From assembly GCF_030409325.1 (NCBI RefSeq), contig NZ_JAUFPR010000002.1, forward strand, positions 1,178,001-1,242,000: DNA of 64,000 nt, read 5' to 3'. Shown one piece after another: positions 1 through 8,759 of the stretch. Source of the stretch: Mucilaginibacter aquaedulcis. GTDB taxonomy: Bacteria; Bacteroidota; Bacteroidia; Sphingobacteriales; Sphingobacteriaceae. The translations under genes and the position numbers were made by a program. The stretch's first letter is position 1. Each line of letters starts with the position of its first letter. The notes beneath the pieces were generated by a model. That model ran no database searches and was not told the DNA's origin. It saw nothing but the letters and a program-made list of their open reading frames with translations.

Positions 1-157
1 TTATTTGCAGCGTAAAAACGGCTGCCTGCAGCGGAAAAGGCAACGCATAGCCAATCCTTGCTTTTGCAATATTTTGCATAGATTTGAATAGTTAAAATGA
101 CACCATTGAAACAGGCTCAACGCCAATCGATCCCTGTTTCGTTGTTTTAATGAAGGA

Positions 158-178
158 GGGAAAAGCTAAGCTTTTCCC
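158..178. terminator. Perfect inverted repeat, possible terminator
   Basis: Ten-base arms (GGGAAAAGCT and its complement) are separated by a single A, forming a strong hairpin in the spacer downstream of the FGE gene. On the plus strand it is followed by a TTATTT stretch, on the minus strand by a mixed sequence, so a plus-strand terminator is the better reading. The rest of positions 1-274 shows no convincing gene. Confidence 0.35.
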
Positions 179-274
179 TTATTTGCAGTATGTAATTGTT
201 ATTTTTTCATTTTCCTTTCTGTTGTTGCCCGTTTAACATGGGGCAGGTTAATTATTTATTAAGGGGTATTATAT

Positions 275-1417
275 TTAATTGCTAACACATCGGAAACCCA
301 GATGCTCCATGCCGCTATCCTCAGTTGTTTTCATACGGCGCGAAACCCGGTAACCGGAACAATAGCTGTCGTTACACAGAAATGAACCACCACGTACCAC
401 GCGTTTTATGGCATAAGGTTCGTCGGGGTCATATGATTTACCTGGCCCCTGAGGGTTTTTAATCCCGGCAGGGTTGCTTATTGTTTTATAGTAGTTGTTG
501 TTATACAAATCGGCACACCACTCCCAAACATTACCGGCCATATCATATAAACCGTAGCCATTAGGGGCAAATGAACTAACGGGGGCTAAATAATAGTAAT
601 GATCACGTTGGATATTTTTATATGGAAAGCTTCCCTCCCAGGTATTTGCCTTGGGTAAACCTTCGCTTACTTTTTGATTACCCCAGGGATAAATTTTATC
701 CTCAAGCCCTCCCCTTGCGGCACGTTCCCATTCGGCTTCTGTTGGCAGGCGCTTGCCAGCCCACTTGCTATAAGCAACAGCATCAAACCACGAAACCTGC
801 ACCACGGGATAATTTTCCTTTCCCTTGATATTACTGCCGGGGCCATGAGGGTGTTTCCAGTTTGCACCAGCCTTCCAGGCCCACCACTGACTGTAATCAT
901 TCAGGTTAACCTCATGACTGGCCGGTACAAACACCAGTGATGCTGCCACCAGTAAACTATCGGCAGGTTTTTCGGTACCGGGAGGCATTTGTTTTTTAAG
1001 CTCGTTCCAGTCGGGCTTGCGCTCCGCTGTAGTTATGTAGCCAGTGGCTTTAACAAACTTTTCAAACTGCGCGTTGGTTACTTCCGTTTTATCTATCCAA
1101 AAGCCGTTGACTGTTACATTATGTTTGGGATATTCATCAGGTTCGGCCTGCTGGTTATCCGCACCCATTCTGAATGATCCTGCAGGTACCCATACCATCC
1201 CCGCATGGTTGGTATGGGTTTCATTTTCATCGGGCAGGGCAAGTACCGCATTACTTAGCCCTACCGGTTTAAACCTGTTAGGAATATTTGATTCGCAGCA
1301 AACTTTCTTTTTAGGGCTGTGAGCCTGGGCCACCGCAATAACCTCCACCTGTTTTTCAGGCTGTTTGCAGGAGGCAAGCCACATCACACTAAAAAGTATA
1401 AGTACAATTTTGTTCAT
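275..1417 (-). CDS. Formylglycine-generating enzyme (SUMF1/FGE-sulfatase family) lipoprotein
   Basis: The 380-residue product starts with a lipoprotein signal (lipobox LASC, Cys17), so it is probably anchored in the periplasm or outer membrane. The FGE-sulfatase domain covers about residues 70-378, with the typical GMVWVPAGSFRMG opening and the GGSF...GFRC ending. Cys348 and Cys353 match the CxxxxC pair that binds copper and does the oxidation in true aerobic formylglycine-generating enzymes; many bacterial paralogues lack it. The known reaction converts a sulfatase active-site Cys to formylglycine. No sulfatase is visible in this window, so the substrate is unknown. It is the last gene of a minus-strand cluster and directly abuts the fatty acid hydroxylase gene (shared base 1417). 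FGE-type genes also occur beside copper nitrite reductase genes in some Bacteroidota, which is an alternative context I cannot test here. Confidence 0.85.
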   Translation of the reverse strand: MNKIVLILFSVMWLASCKQPEKQVEVIAVAQAHSPKKKVCCESNIPNRFKPVGLSNAVLALPDENETHTNHAGMVWVPAGSFRMGADNQQAEPDEYPKHNVTVNGFWIDKTEVTNAQFEKFVKATGYITTAERKPDWNELKKQMPPGTEKPADSLLVAASLVFVPASHEVNLNDYSQWWAWKAGANWKHPHGPGSNIKGKENYPVVQVSWFDAVAYSKWAGKRLPTEAEWERAARGGLEDKIYPWGNQKVSEGLPKANTWEGSFPYKNIQRDHYYYLAPVSSFAPNGYGLYDMAGNVWEWCADLYNNNYYKTISNPAGIKNPQGPGKSYDPDEPYAIKRVVRGGSFLCNDSYCSGYRVSRRMKTTEDSGMEHLGFRCVSN

Positions 1418-2382
1418 TACGCTTTAACAGGTTGTAATTGAAATGACGCATCTACCTGCTCATCAACAGGTTCTTCAACCTTGTCAGGGCGATACAATTG
1501 ATGAGATTGCAACGGAACATCTTCCTTAACCATAGGGCCATCGGCAGCGAGTTCGCTTCCGGGTACTTTTGATTTAAATATAGGCCAGGCCAGCTGCGCG
1601 TACCATTGATCGCCCTCATAATGTGATATACCATAGGCTTTAGGATACTGGCGGGAAATATGTGCCGTACCAAAAATAATATCCCACAAAAAGAACATGT
1701 TACCAAAGTTACCCTTGTAGTATCCTACCCCATCATCGGTTGTAGCGGCATGGTGTGCATGGTGAGTGGCCGGAGTTGAGATGGTACGTTCTAATACCCA
1801 CGCCAGCGGATGCAATACTTTATATTGATAAAATGGCTTATCCCATGGAATGCTCGAATGTGCCAGTGTAGTGATGGTTCCTTTAATACCTTTAACTATA
1901 ACTGCCGGGATACCCAAGCCCAGGTAAACCAATGCGGTTGTTAAATAGGTTTGTGAAAAAAATATGGTATAAATAATATTTTGCCTGCTGGCCATAGCCA
2001 TACCCATGTATGATGCCGAATGGTGCGTACGGTGAAAACGCCATAACCACGGTACTTCATGATGTAAACGATGATACCAATACTGGGTAAGATCATCAGC
2101 CACGGCTATAATGATAAAGCCCCAGAAAAAAGGCACCCAGCTAAACGTATCCTTTAAACCCGGAAGTATGGCAGGTAATACTTTTAAACCGTAGTAAGCT
2201 ACCAGGGGTCTTACTACCAGCTTTGGAATGGTAAAGCAGGCAATATCAACCCATTTTTCGTTTTTATTCCACCGTTTTTTATAAAGGCCGAAGGAAAACT
2301 CGAGCACACCGAGTACCAGCACTAATACTGAAAAACCATAACCGTTAAGGTTTTCTATTATTTGATTTATCTTTTCAATCAT
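1417..2382 (-). CDS. Sterol desaturase / fatty acid hydroxylase family membrane protein
   Basis: This 321-residue integral membrane protein has hydrophobic stretches at about residues 15-33, 55-75, 82-97 and 135-165. Three histidine clusters, HRLHH (104-108), HRTHH (117-121) and THHAHH (206-211), match the di-iron site of the fatty acid hydroxylase superfamily (PF04116). Such enzymes use O2 to hydroxylate or desaturate lipid chains; the actual lipid cannot be read from sequence. A hydrophilic tail of about 50 residues follows the core domain. The start overlaps the end of the preceding 67-residue gene by 8 bases and the stop touches the FGE gene, so the cluster is probably one transcript. Confidence 0.85.
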   Translation of the reverse strand: MIEKINQIIENLNGYGFSVLVLVLGVLEFSFGLYKKRWNKNEKWVDIACFTIPKLVVRPLVAYYGLKVLPAILPGLKDTFSWVPFFWGFIIIAVADDLTQYWYHRLHHEVPWLWRFHRTHHSASYMGMAMASRQNIIYTIFFSQTYLTTALVYLGLGIPAVIVKGIKGTITTLAHSSIPWDKPFYQYKVLHPLAWVLERTISTPATHHAHHAATTDDGVGYYKGNFGNMFFLWDIIFGTAHISRQYPKAYGISHYEGDQWYAQLAWPIFKSKVPGSELAADGPMVKEDVPLQSHQLYRPDKVEEPVDEQVDASFQLQPVKA

Positions 2383-2578
2383 TGCTTTGAGGTTGAGTGT
2401 TTACATTTTTGTTTTTTGTGGCTGAGTGCCATTTATGTTGTGTTTCCTGTTTTTCCCACGGGCGCTGGCCGGTGATGTAAAACGTTGCAAACATGAGCAC
2501 AATAGGCAGCGCGTATAATAATAGACTCAGGAAGGCGTTTTTGATTATCCTTGTCCTTTTAGCTTCTTCTAATTTCAT
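2375..2578 (-). CDS. Small single-pass membrane protein, hypothetical
   Basis: A 67-residue product with one clear membrane helix (about residues 14-33) and a polar C-terminal tail rich in Lys, Gln and Asn. I do not recognise a family. The gene is held between two overlaps: its ATG overlaps the stop of the 57-residue gene upstream as ATGA, and its end overlaps the fatty acid hydroxylase start by 8 bases. That packing argues it is real and translationally coupled. It may be an accessory subunit of the hydroxylase, but that is only an inference from position. Confidence 0.6.
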   Translation of the reverse strand: MKLEEAKRTRIIKNAFLSLLLYALPIVLMFATFYITGQRPWEKQETQHKWHSATKNKNVNTQPQSND

Positions 2579-2748
2579 AAGCGGTAAATTTGAGGTTTAA
2601 TAATTAAGGCTTGCTTGGGTTTAGAACCTTGCTCCAATAGCTTACGGCCGAGCCACAGCCCGCCGAAAATGATGATAAAAGGTATGAGGGTTACAATAAT
2701 ACCCACCAATATCTTTTTCCCAAGCAGAGAAACGTCGTTAATGGTCAT
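2575..2748 (-). CDS. Tiny membrane protein (57 aa), first gene of the FGE cluster
   Basis: Reading the minus strand from ATG at 2748 gives 57 codons and a TGA stop at 2575-2577. The product starts MTINDVSLLGKK, then has one hydrophobic helix (about residues 13-34, LVGIIVTLIPFIIIFGG), then a basic segment RKLLEQGSKPKQ. The stop overlaps the next ATG in an ATGA arrangement, the usual sign of translational coupling. The gene is too short for many callers. I do not recognise a family. A second small membrane protein directly after it suggests the two act together. Confidence 0.6.
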   Translation of the reverse strand: MTINDVSLLGKKILVGIIVTLIPFIIIFGGLWLGRKLLEQGSKPKQALIIKPQIYRL

Positions 2749-2905
2749 AAAAAGCTTATTAAGTGATTATAGTGTAGATACCGCACAGCAGTTGTAATAC
2801 CGGCATGGGTACCTGTTAGTTAAAAATTGAACCTGGAAAAATTCAGAAGGACCGTGTAATATGCAACGGCCTGTCAGGAAGGAAAAATCCTTATGGTGCT
2901 ATTTA

Positions 2906-3001
2906 TTAACAGCAACAACAAGGAGTACAACAACAAGAAAAAGCAATACCAGGTGATTGATGGTCAGCAAAGCCGTATTTAGGTAAAAGTTCGGGTTGCA
3001 T
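2906..3001 (-). CDS. Possible polycysteine micropeptide / leader ORF
   Basis: The minus strand from ATG 3001 encodes 31 residues ending in FSCCCTPCCCC before TAA. It lies 158 bases upstream of the first gene of the FGE cluster and has the same orientation. Runs of Cys codons near the end of a short ORF are known in cysteine-responsive leader peptides of mycobacteria, where ribosome stalling controls downstream genes. Here the codons form a simple TTG-type repeat, so chance is possible, and I see no clear ribosome binding site. Function is not assigned. Confidence 0.3.
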   Translation of the reverse strand: MQPELLPKYGFADHQSPGIAFSCCCTPCCCC

Positions 3002-3148
3002 GGTGGTTGCTTTTAAACAGGATTAATAGTTGTTGTTTTAATTTATAAAACAAATATATATAAAGATTTGATTAATTACTACTAATTCTATAGAATTTAT
3101 ATTATTTATTTTAAAATTTTGTGTTCTTTAAAATTATGATGGTGATTT

Positions 3149-3180
3149 AAGCCAAAAAAGCGATTTTAGGCTTGTTTTTT
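3149..3180 (+). terminator. Hairpin with plus-strand T-run
   Basis: AAGCC plus AAAA (3149-3157) pairs with TTTT plus GGCTT (3164-3173) around a six-base loop with one bulged A, followed by six T at 3175-3180. The T-run is on the plus strand, yet both flanking genes are on the minus strand. It may end an unannotated plus-strand transcript or be a weak structure downstream of the MFS gene. Confidence 0.35.
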
Positions 3181-3212
3181 CGTCCTTAAGGGATTAGTAC
3201 TTAATAAGATCT

Positions 3213-4802
3213 TTAAACGGTTAAGTTTAACTGTTTGTATTTAATATAAGTTTGATAACTGAACACCAGTAGCACCAATACTAATACTATTGCAACAATT
3301 ACTGCTATAAACATAAATGATGCCCGGTTAGTTAATAGCTGACTTTGGATGGTTAACGCTTTGGCTAAGGACAGATTTGCAGCTGCGGCTGCCTGATCTG
3401 TACTAAATCCTTTTGATAAGAATATTTGATTAAAGGCCCCCACCCTTTCAGATACCTGCTGATCAACCCCGGTTAAGTGATTCAGAAAGCTTTCTTTGTA
3501 CAATTGGTTGTAATAAAGTTGAATGTTATAAAAACCTGCACCAGCGTTAAGTAAGGAGGTAAAACGGGTAAAAGCGGCAACAGCAAGCCCTGTTACATTG
3601 GCAGCAGGGGGTATTGAGCCTAAAGTAAATACCATGATGGGCACAAACAGCAAACCTGAAGCTGCTCCCTGAAAAAACAGCGGTAATAGGAGGTCTAAAA
3701 ATGATAGGTCGGGTGTAAAAATAAAATACATCCACAGCTGATATAAAAGCAACATGCTGAAACCTGATATAAAAAAATATATAATGGTATTTTTAGTTCG
3801 GATCAGCACAATTGCTGAAATAATCATAAATGTTATTAATCCTGATATGTTACTTAAGCCCAATAATACTACTTCGGTTGGGCTCCATTGCAATACAGAT
3901 GCAGTGTAACCAAAAATGATGTTTATAGTTTCCTTTGAGCCATAATATATAGCCAGGAGTATCAGCCCCACCCAAAAATTTCTGTATTTAAAAACGGTAA
4001 TATCAATGTGAGGTCTTTTTAACATTGATTGCCGTAACAAATATGTGGCAAAGCCTATTACAGCAATAACAATAGAAAGCTTAATTCGCGGATCTGTAAA
4101 CCAATAGTATTTTGAGCCATAAATAATAGTGTAGGCAAAAGCCACGCCTCCAAATATGAAAAATACAGCACCAATCCAATCTATTTGATAAAGAGGGTAA
4201 GGCCTGATGCCTGACTTTGCATTTAAAGTAGTTCTTATCAAAAAAAGCACAACTACCTGATATATGATAAGGTAGTTGTATATGATTTTAAAATCGGCAT
4301 TTAGAGTTATGTTAGCGGCTACAATACCAACTAATACACTGGCACTTAATACCGTTCCATAAAAAACAGACGTACCTATTGCCTGACGATATTCCGGTTT
4401 TAGAAAGCTGGGGATTAATATAAGTATACTGCCAGAAAGGATACAGATCATTACGCCCTGAAGAAAGCGAATAATAAAGAATAGCCTTATATCTGAAGTA
4501 TACATGCAAGCTATGCTGAGCAATATTCCAATAAAAATATTTATGGTAAGATAATCCCTCACCTCAAACCGTCGCAAAAACCTAAATTGAATCGGCAAGG
4601 TTACTATGATACCAATATAAGTTAATTGTATGGCAAAAGTAATATCCTCTGGCTGGGCACCCAGATATGAGATCACGTAGTTTTGACTAAACCCTAATGC
4701 GGCAAATTGCGCTACACCTGAAAGCAGGATGATAAACAGCACAATGATACCGCTGAGGTTGTGCTTGATCAACCATGGTTTAAAGTAAACTGGCGCATTC
4801 AT
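3213..4802 (-). CDS. MFS drug efflux transporter, DHA2 (EmrB-like) family
   Basis: The 529-residue protein has about fourteen predicted membrane helices spread from residue 15 to 522, the size and topology of the 14-helix DHA2 group of proton-driven exporters. Sequence identity to classical EmrB is not obvious by eye, so the family call rests on topology and context. The gene overlaps the HlyD adaptor gene by 4 bases (ATGA), and a TolC-type gene lies upstream in the same operon, so the pump is expected to sit in the inner membrane and push substrates through a trans-envelope channel. The substrate is unknown; hydrophobic toxicants are the usual cargo. Confidence 0.82.
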   Translation of the reverse strand: MNAPVYFKPWLIKHNLSGIIVLFIILLSGVAQFAALGFSQNYVISYLGAQPEDITFAIQLTYIGIIVTLPIQFRFLRRFEVRDYLTINIFIGILLSIACMYTSDIRLFFIIRFLQGVMICILSGSILILIPSFLKPEYRQAIGTSVFYGTVLSASVLVGIVAANITLNADFKIIYNYLIIYQVVVLFLIRTTLNAKSGIRPYPLYQIDWIGAVFFIFGGVAFAYTIIYGSKYYWFTDPRIKLSIVIAVIGFATYLLRQSMLKRPHIDITVFKYRNFWVGLILLAIYYGSKETINIIFGYTASVLQWSPTEVVLLGLSNISGLITFMIISAIVLIRTKNTIIYFFISGFSMLLLYQLWMYFIFTPDLSFLDLLLPLFFQGAASGLLFVPIMVFTLGSIPPAANVTGLAVAAFTRFTSLLNAGAGFYNIQLYYNQLYKESFLNHLTGVDQQVSERVGAFNQIFLSKGFSTDQAAAAANLSLAKALTIQSQLLTNRASFMFIAVIVAIVLVLVLLVFSYQTYIKYKQLNLTV

Positions 4803-5848
4803 ATGGCTTTCTTTTTAACAGATACCAAAACGTTCATTCCTGCTTTTACTGCTGTTATATCCGTATCAATAAACCTAATTTTAACAGGTATACGCTGAAT
4901 AATTTTAACAAAGTTACCGGTAGCATTATCAGGCGGCAGTAAAGAGAACTTGGCCCCGGTTGATGCAGATATTGCTTCAATTTCTCCTTTGTAAACCTTA
5001 TCGTCAATAGCGTCTACCCTTATCTCAACCGGTTGGCCAACATGCATGTCATTTATTTGCGTTTCTTTAAAGTTGGCAGTTACCCATTTATCTTTTTCGT
5101 TCACTATAGATACCAGTGGCTGTCCGGGTTGTATCTGCTGGCCCTCCAATATGGTTTTGCGACCTAAACGGCCTGCGTATGGTGCGGTTACAATGGTATA
5201 AGCCAAATTAATACGGGCAAGCTCTAATTGAGCGGTTTTCCTTTTCAGATCGGCAGTTAACAGAGCTTTGTGCGATTGCAATTCGGCAATTTTAGCATAG
5301 CTTGTTTTGAGGCTATTTTGGCTCGCATCGTAATCACTAACAGAAACATCGTAACGAGCCTGAACAGACTCCAGATCTGATCCCGTAATAGCTTCTTCTT
5401 TGATCAGATTTTTATACCGTTTTATATCCTTTTGCTGTAGGATCAGGCGAGCCTTTGCACCTGCAATCTGATCTTTATTAACCAGCGTATTGGCTTGTGC
5501 CGATGCTATACTTGCTATCAACACTCCAAGTTGGGCATGAGTATCATCTACAGCAGCTTCGGCTTCGGTTACGCGCTGGCGGTATTCCCGATCATCAAGT
5601 ACCACGAGTGTATCACCGGCTTTTACCAGTTGGTGCTCATCAAAGCGAACTGTTTTAATAAAGCCCCCTACCCTTGCCGATACCGGGTTAATGTATGCCT
5701 CAACCTGCGCATCATTAGTTTCCTGATATCTGCTTCCGGTTAAAAAATAATTTATAAAGTATATAACAGCCCCTATTACAACTATTAATGCCACTATAGA
5801 TAAGATCAAATTTCCGAGCTGGCTTTTTTTGTTTGGTGTAGCTTCCAT
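4799..5848 (-). CDS. HlyD/EmrA-family periplasmic adaptor of efflux system
   Basis: This 349-residue membrane fusion protein has one N-terminal membrane helix (about residues 13-33), then a biotinyl-lipoyl-like half (NPVSARVGGFIKTVRFDE, with the following VKAGDTLVVLDD), a helical hairpin at about 90-210, the second lipoyl half (TIVTAPYAGRLGRKTILEGQ) and a beta-barrel domain (VTANFKETQINDMHVGQPVEI). This order is the standard EmrA layout. It links the MFS pump to the TolC channel. It lies 29 bases after tolC and overlaps the pump gene by 4 bases. Confidence 0.9.
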   Translation of the reverse strand: MEATPNKKSQLGNLILSIVALIVVIGAVIYFINYFLTGSRYQETNDAQVEAYINPVSARVGGFIKTVRFDEHQLVKAGDTLVVLDDREYRQRVTEAEAAVDDTHAQLGVLIASIASAQANTLVNKDQIAGAKARLILQQKDIKRYKNLIKEEAITGSDLESVQARYDVSVSDYDASQNSLKTSYAKIAELQSHKALLTADLKRKTAQLELARINLAYTIVTAPYAGRLGRKTILEGQQIQPGQPLVSIVNEKDKWVTANFKETQINDMHVGQPVEIRVDAIDDKVYKGEIEAISASTGAKFSLLPPDNATGNFVKIIQRIPVKIRFIDTDITAVKAGMNVLVSVKKKAI

Positions 5849-5877
5849 GATATATAAGGTGTTGGAATTATTTGGCT

Positions 5878-7233
5878 TTATAAGTTTCCTGAAGTATATA
5901 GCAACCGGTAATAGATAAACTGTGCACTGGTTTGTGCCCGAACCAGATCATACCTCGTTTCCAGGTACAAATTATCGGCATCAAGCAAATCGGTAAGCAG
6001 TGCCAGCTGGTTAAAATATTTAGCACTTATTATTTTGTAATTAACCCTTGCCTGCTCTATTGATTTTTCGGTAACGGTTATGCGGTGGAGCGCTTCCTTA
6101 TATTTGATCAGCAAACTTCCGGCTTCCTCCCGAACATTATCACTGATGTTTTGCTGTACATATTGCAGTTCCTGCAACCTGATGCGACTGGCCGAAGTTT
6201 TATGCTTATTTTGATATGCTGATGAAATATTATACTGAACCCTTACCCCAATAAAACCAATGGAGTAGGCCTGATTTACCGGGGGATAAAAAAGGTAATT
6301 CGGATAATTAATACCATAAGCAGAATACAATGATATGGTTGGCGAAAATCCGCTTTTAACTCCCTTTATCCTGGCATCCTGGATTTTAATATCCTCAGCG
6401 GCCTTGCGTATGGCATAAGCGTCTTTCGCGGCTCCAAATAACATAGGTGTCAGACTTTCAACAGCTGGTCTGGGCATAGCGGCCGAATCAGAAGGTGCAA
6501 CTTTAGTTGAGTCGGACAAGTCAAGCAATACATTTAATTTTTGATTGGCTATCTCTATATCATTTTCAGCTTGTTCAAGGTTAAGCTTTGCAGCCGACAA
6601 TGCTAAATCAGCCCTTAATACATCACTTCGGGTTACCTTCTGATTATTATATAACGCAGTGATATTTTTTAAACGGGTTTCGGCCCGCAGCACCTGTTCT
6701 TTAATAAACTTTCTTTGATCATTCAACTGAACCATATTAAGATATTGAGATACTACCTGCAAACCAACATTTCCAGTTTGCTCCTGTGTGCTTACAGTTG
6801 CGAGATCTTTTTTACCGCTTTGCTCAGCCTCATACGCCTTTTGGCGGCCGCCTGCATAAAGATTAAAATTAGCGGATACTCCTGCATCCGCTCCGTTAGG
6901 CGTTGGATACCTGGACATTGATTTAACAGATTTAAGTCCCTGATATAATGTAAGTTCTGTAAAACGCTGATAATTTGCGCCGGCAAAAATTGATGGGAGC
7001 GCGTTATTCCGGGCATCTTTAAAATCAGCAGTACTGGCGCTTTCTTCACTTTTGGCGGCCTTAACCAAGTTATTACTGCTTTTTGAAAGATTAATGGCCT
7101 GTTGCAATGAAAGCGTGTAAACTTTACCCAAATCGGCAGCTATCTGGGCATTGGCGACAAACTGCAAAGCAAAAAGCAAGGTAAAGGCAATTCCTGCTAA
7201 CTTTATAATAGGCTTATTAATGACGATTTTCAT
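5878..7233 (-). CDS. TolC-family outer membrane efflux channel
   Basis: The 451-residue protein carries a signal peptide (about residues 1-29, ending VANAQ) and two repeats of the outer membrane efflux protein domain, recognisable from long Ala/Gln/Asn-rich helices such as LQQAINLSKSSNNLVKAA and the final LLDADNLYLETRYDLVRAQ. TolC-type proteins trimerise into a channel through the outer membrane and periplasm. The gene begins 62 bases after the cupin gene and ends 29 bases before the adaptor gene, so the four genes form one operon. The length is typical of Bacteroidota TolC proteins. Confidence 0.9.
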   Translation of the reverse strand: MKIVINKPIIKLAGIAFTLLFALQFVANAQIAADLGKVYTLSLQQAINLSKSSNNLVKAAKSEESASTADFKDARNNALPSIFAGANYQRFTELTLYQGLKSVKSMSRYPTPNGADAGVSANFNLYAGGRQKAYEAEQSGKKDLATVSTQEQTGNVGLQVVSQYLNMVQLNDQRKFIKEQVLRAETRLKNITALYNNQKVTRSDVLRADLALSAAKLNLEQAENDIEIANQKLNVLLDLSDSTKVAPSDSAAMPRPAVESLTPMLFGAAKDAYAIRKAAEDIKIQDARIKGVKSGFSPTISLYSAYGINYPNYLFYPPVNQAYSIGFIGVRVQYNISSAYQNKHKTSASRIRLQELQYVQQNISDNVREEAGSLLIKYKEALHRITVTEKSIEQARVNYKIISAKYFNQLALLTDLLDADNLYLETRYDLVRAQTSAQFIYYRLLYTSGNL

Positions 7234-7295
7234 GACGTTATTATTAATATGAGCAGCTGCTGTTTATCCATGCTATAGCGCTTATTCACTTCTCG

Positions 7296-7925
7296 TTAAT
7301 TTTCAACTTCTATCTGAAAAACATCTGCTGATCTTTCAAATTCAAGGTGTATCGGATTTTCTAAAGAAAAGATGGCCACATCGCCATAATTGAGGTACTT
7401 GCCGTTGGCCAGTACTGCGCCGCACAAAATTGAAAGAATGATACTATGCGTTTTTTTGCTACCGGTTATATCATAACTTGTGCCTGCTTTAAATTTTATT
7501 CTGCCTAAGCCGCTGTTATCTGAATTTAAAGTATGTAAAATGTGGTTAAGGCCATTACTGTTAGATTTAAGCCATATTTCTAACAATTCGTTTTCAAGGC
7601 CGTCGTCCGAATTGTACAGAACCGATTGCAGGGCTCCATTGCCGGGGTTAACCACCAATACATCATCCTGGTTTAAAACAGTAGAGTAACCTGTAGAATC
7701 ATAATAAGCAGCTGATCCGCTGATCACTATTCTGATGATTTGCATAGGGCTACCAGTAAAGTTTTGAATTTCCTGCCGTCCGGCCTTCATTACTTTATTG
7801 TCAAACCTTATTACAGTACCCCAGCCTGTTGCTACTGGCGGATATACCACAGGATAAATGGCGTGCGATATTTTTACACCTCCCATATCTGTAAATTTCC
7901 TGTTTTGCTCTGCGATGTACCTCAT
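7296..7925 (-). CDS. Cupin-fold protein, pirin-like, leading the efflux operon
   Basis: The 209-residue product looks like two successive beta-rich cupin units: an N-terminal one with the DNKVMKAGRQEIQNF and NQDDVLVVNPGNG segments, and a C-terminal one with a YGDVAIFS segment. This resembles pirin/YhhW bicupins. I do not see the conserved metal-binding His set of active quercetinase-type pirins, so catalysis is doubtful. As first gene of an efflux operon it could sense a small molecule, but it has no DNA-binding domain. There is no signal peptide, so it is probably cytoplasmic. Confidence 0.55.
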   Translation of the reverse strand: MRYIAEQNRKFTDMGGVKISHAIYPVVYPPVATGWGTVIRFDNKVMKAGRQEIQNFTGSPMQIIRIVISGSAAYYDSTGYSTVLNQDDVLVVNPGNGALQSVLYNSDDGLENELLEIWLKSNSNGLNHILHTLNSDNSGLGRIKFKAGTSYDITGSKKTHSIILSILCGAVLANGKYLNYGDVAIFSLENPIHLEFERSADVFQIEVEN

Positions 7926-8156
7926 ATCTGTTTTGTTAACAACTTTAAGATTTAAGTCTTCACACCTCGTTTGTACAATACAAATATCTTCTCTAAAACA
8001 CCCCGAAAAAGGTTTGGATTACTGTATTTTTCGTCGAAATTCCTGTTTTGAGATTTATAGAAAAGACAGGGCAGATAGAACATTCGTTAAACAAAAAAAG
8101 GACCTGCAACGTTGGTTACCGATCCTTTTCCATAGGTTTTATATTTTCAGTGTTTT

Positions 8157-8597
8157 TTATTCAGGATGTTTATGAAAGGCTATCCCTAACCGGTTCCAAG
8201 AGTTCATAGAAACAATTGCTAGTATAATTTTCGCGGTAGTAGCCTCGCCAAAAAGAGCAACTGCCTTTTCAAACAACTCATCGCTTACCCCATGCTCCGA
8301 AATGTTAGTAACCTGCTCGGTAAGTTCAAGTATTACCTGGTCTTGCTCGCTGAACCAATTGAGAGCTTCGCGCCAGGCACTCATTACATAAAGGCGTTGT
8401 GGTTGTTCCCCGTATTTGATAGCATCCTTAGTGTGCATATTTAAGCAATATGCACAGCCATTAATTTGCGATGTACGCACCTTGATCATTTCGCGCTGAA
8501 TTTTATCAAGCGGTGTATCTGCCAGCATTTTATCTAATTCAATAAATGGCTTGTAGGCTCCGGGCAATACCTGAAGCAAATTAAATCTTTCTTTCAT
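8157..8597 (-). CDS. Carboxymuconolactone decarboxylase / AhpD-like protein
   Basis: A 146-residue all-helical protein with the AhpD core motif: Cys48-x-x-Cys51 followed by His55 (CAYCLNMH). In AhpD-type proteins this redox-active Cys pair reduces peroxides or peroxiredoxin partners. Related decarboxylases lack the Cys pair, so a redox role is more likely here. The gene stands alone with its own promoter region and a spacer of about 160 bases to the beta-propeller gene upstream. Confidence 0.85.
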   Translation of the reverse strand: MKERFNLLQVLPGAYKPFIELDKMLADTPLDKIQREMIKVRTSQINGCAYCLNMHTKDAIKYGEQPQRLYVMSAWREALNWFSEQDQVILELTEQVTNISEHGVSDELFEKAVALFGEATTAKIILAIVSMNSWNRLGIAFHKHPE

Positions 8598-8759
8598 AAA
8601 ATGATTGTGTTGGTTTGTTAGTTAAAAAACTATGTTGCTCGAATTATTGTTGATGTATTCAAATTTAGGCCGCGCTACGAACCGATATATTGAAAAGTTT
8701 TTCTGTTTACATCATTAAGATAAATCGCAATGTTTTTTGCCAACCAGCATTAGGTCATA

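Larger units (their letters stand above)
2749..3212. other. AT-rich intergenic region between FGE cluster and efflux operon
   Basis: Apart from the micropeptide ORF at 2906-3001 and the hairpin at 3149-3180, this stretch holds no gene I can support. Positions 3040-3130 are very AT-rich. It should contain the promoter of the minus-strand FGE cluster, but I could not identify a clear box. Confidence 0.5.

Noticed and set aside
1..79. Short minus-strand frame starting at an ATG at position 79
   Set aside because: Only 26 codons lie inside the window and nothing identifies it.
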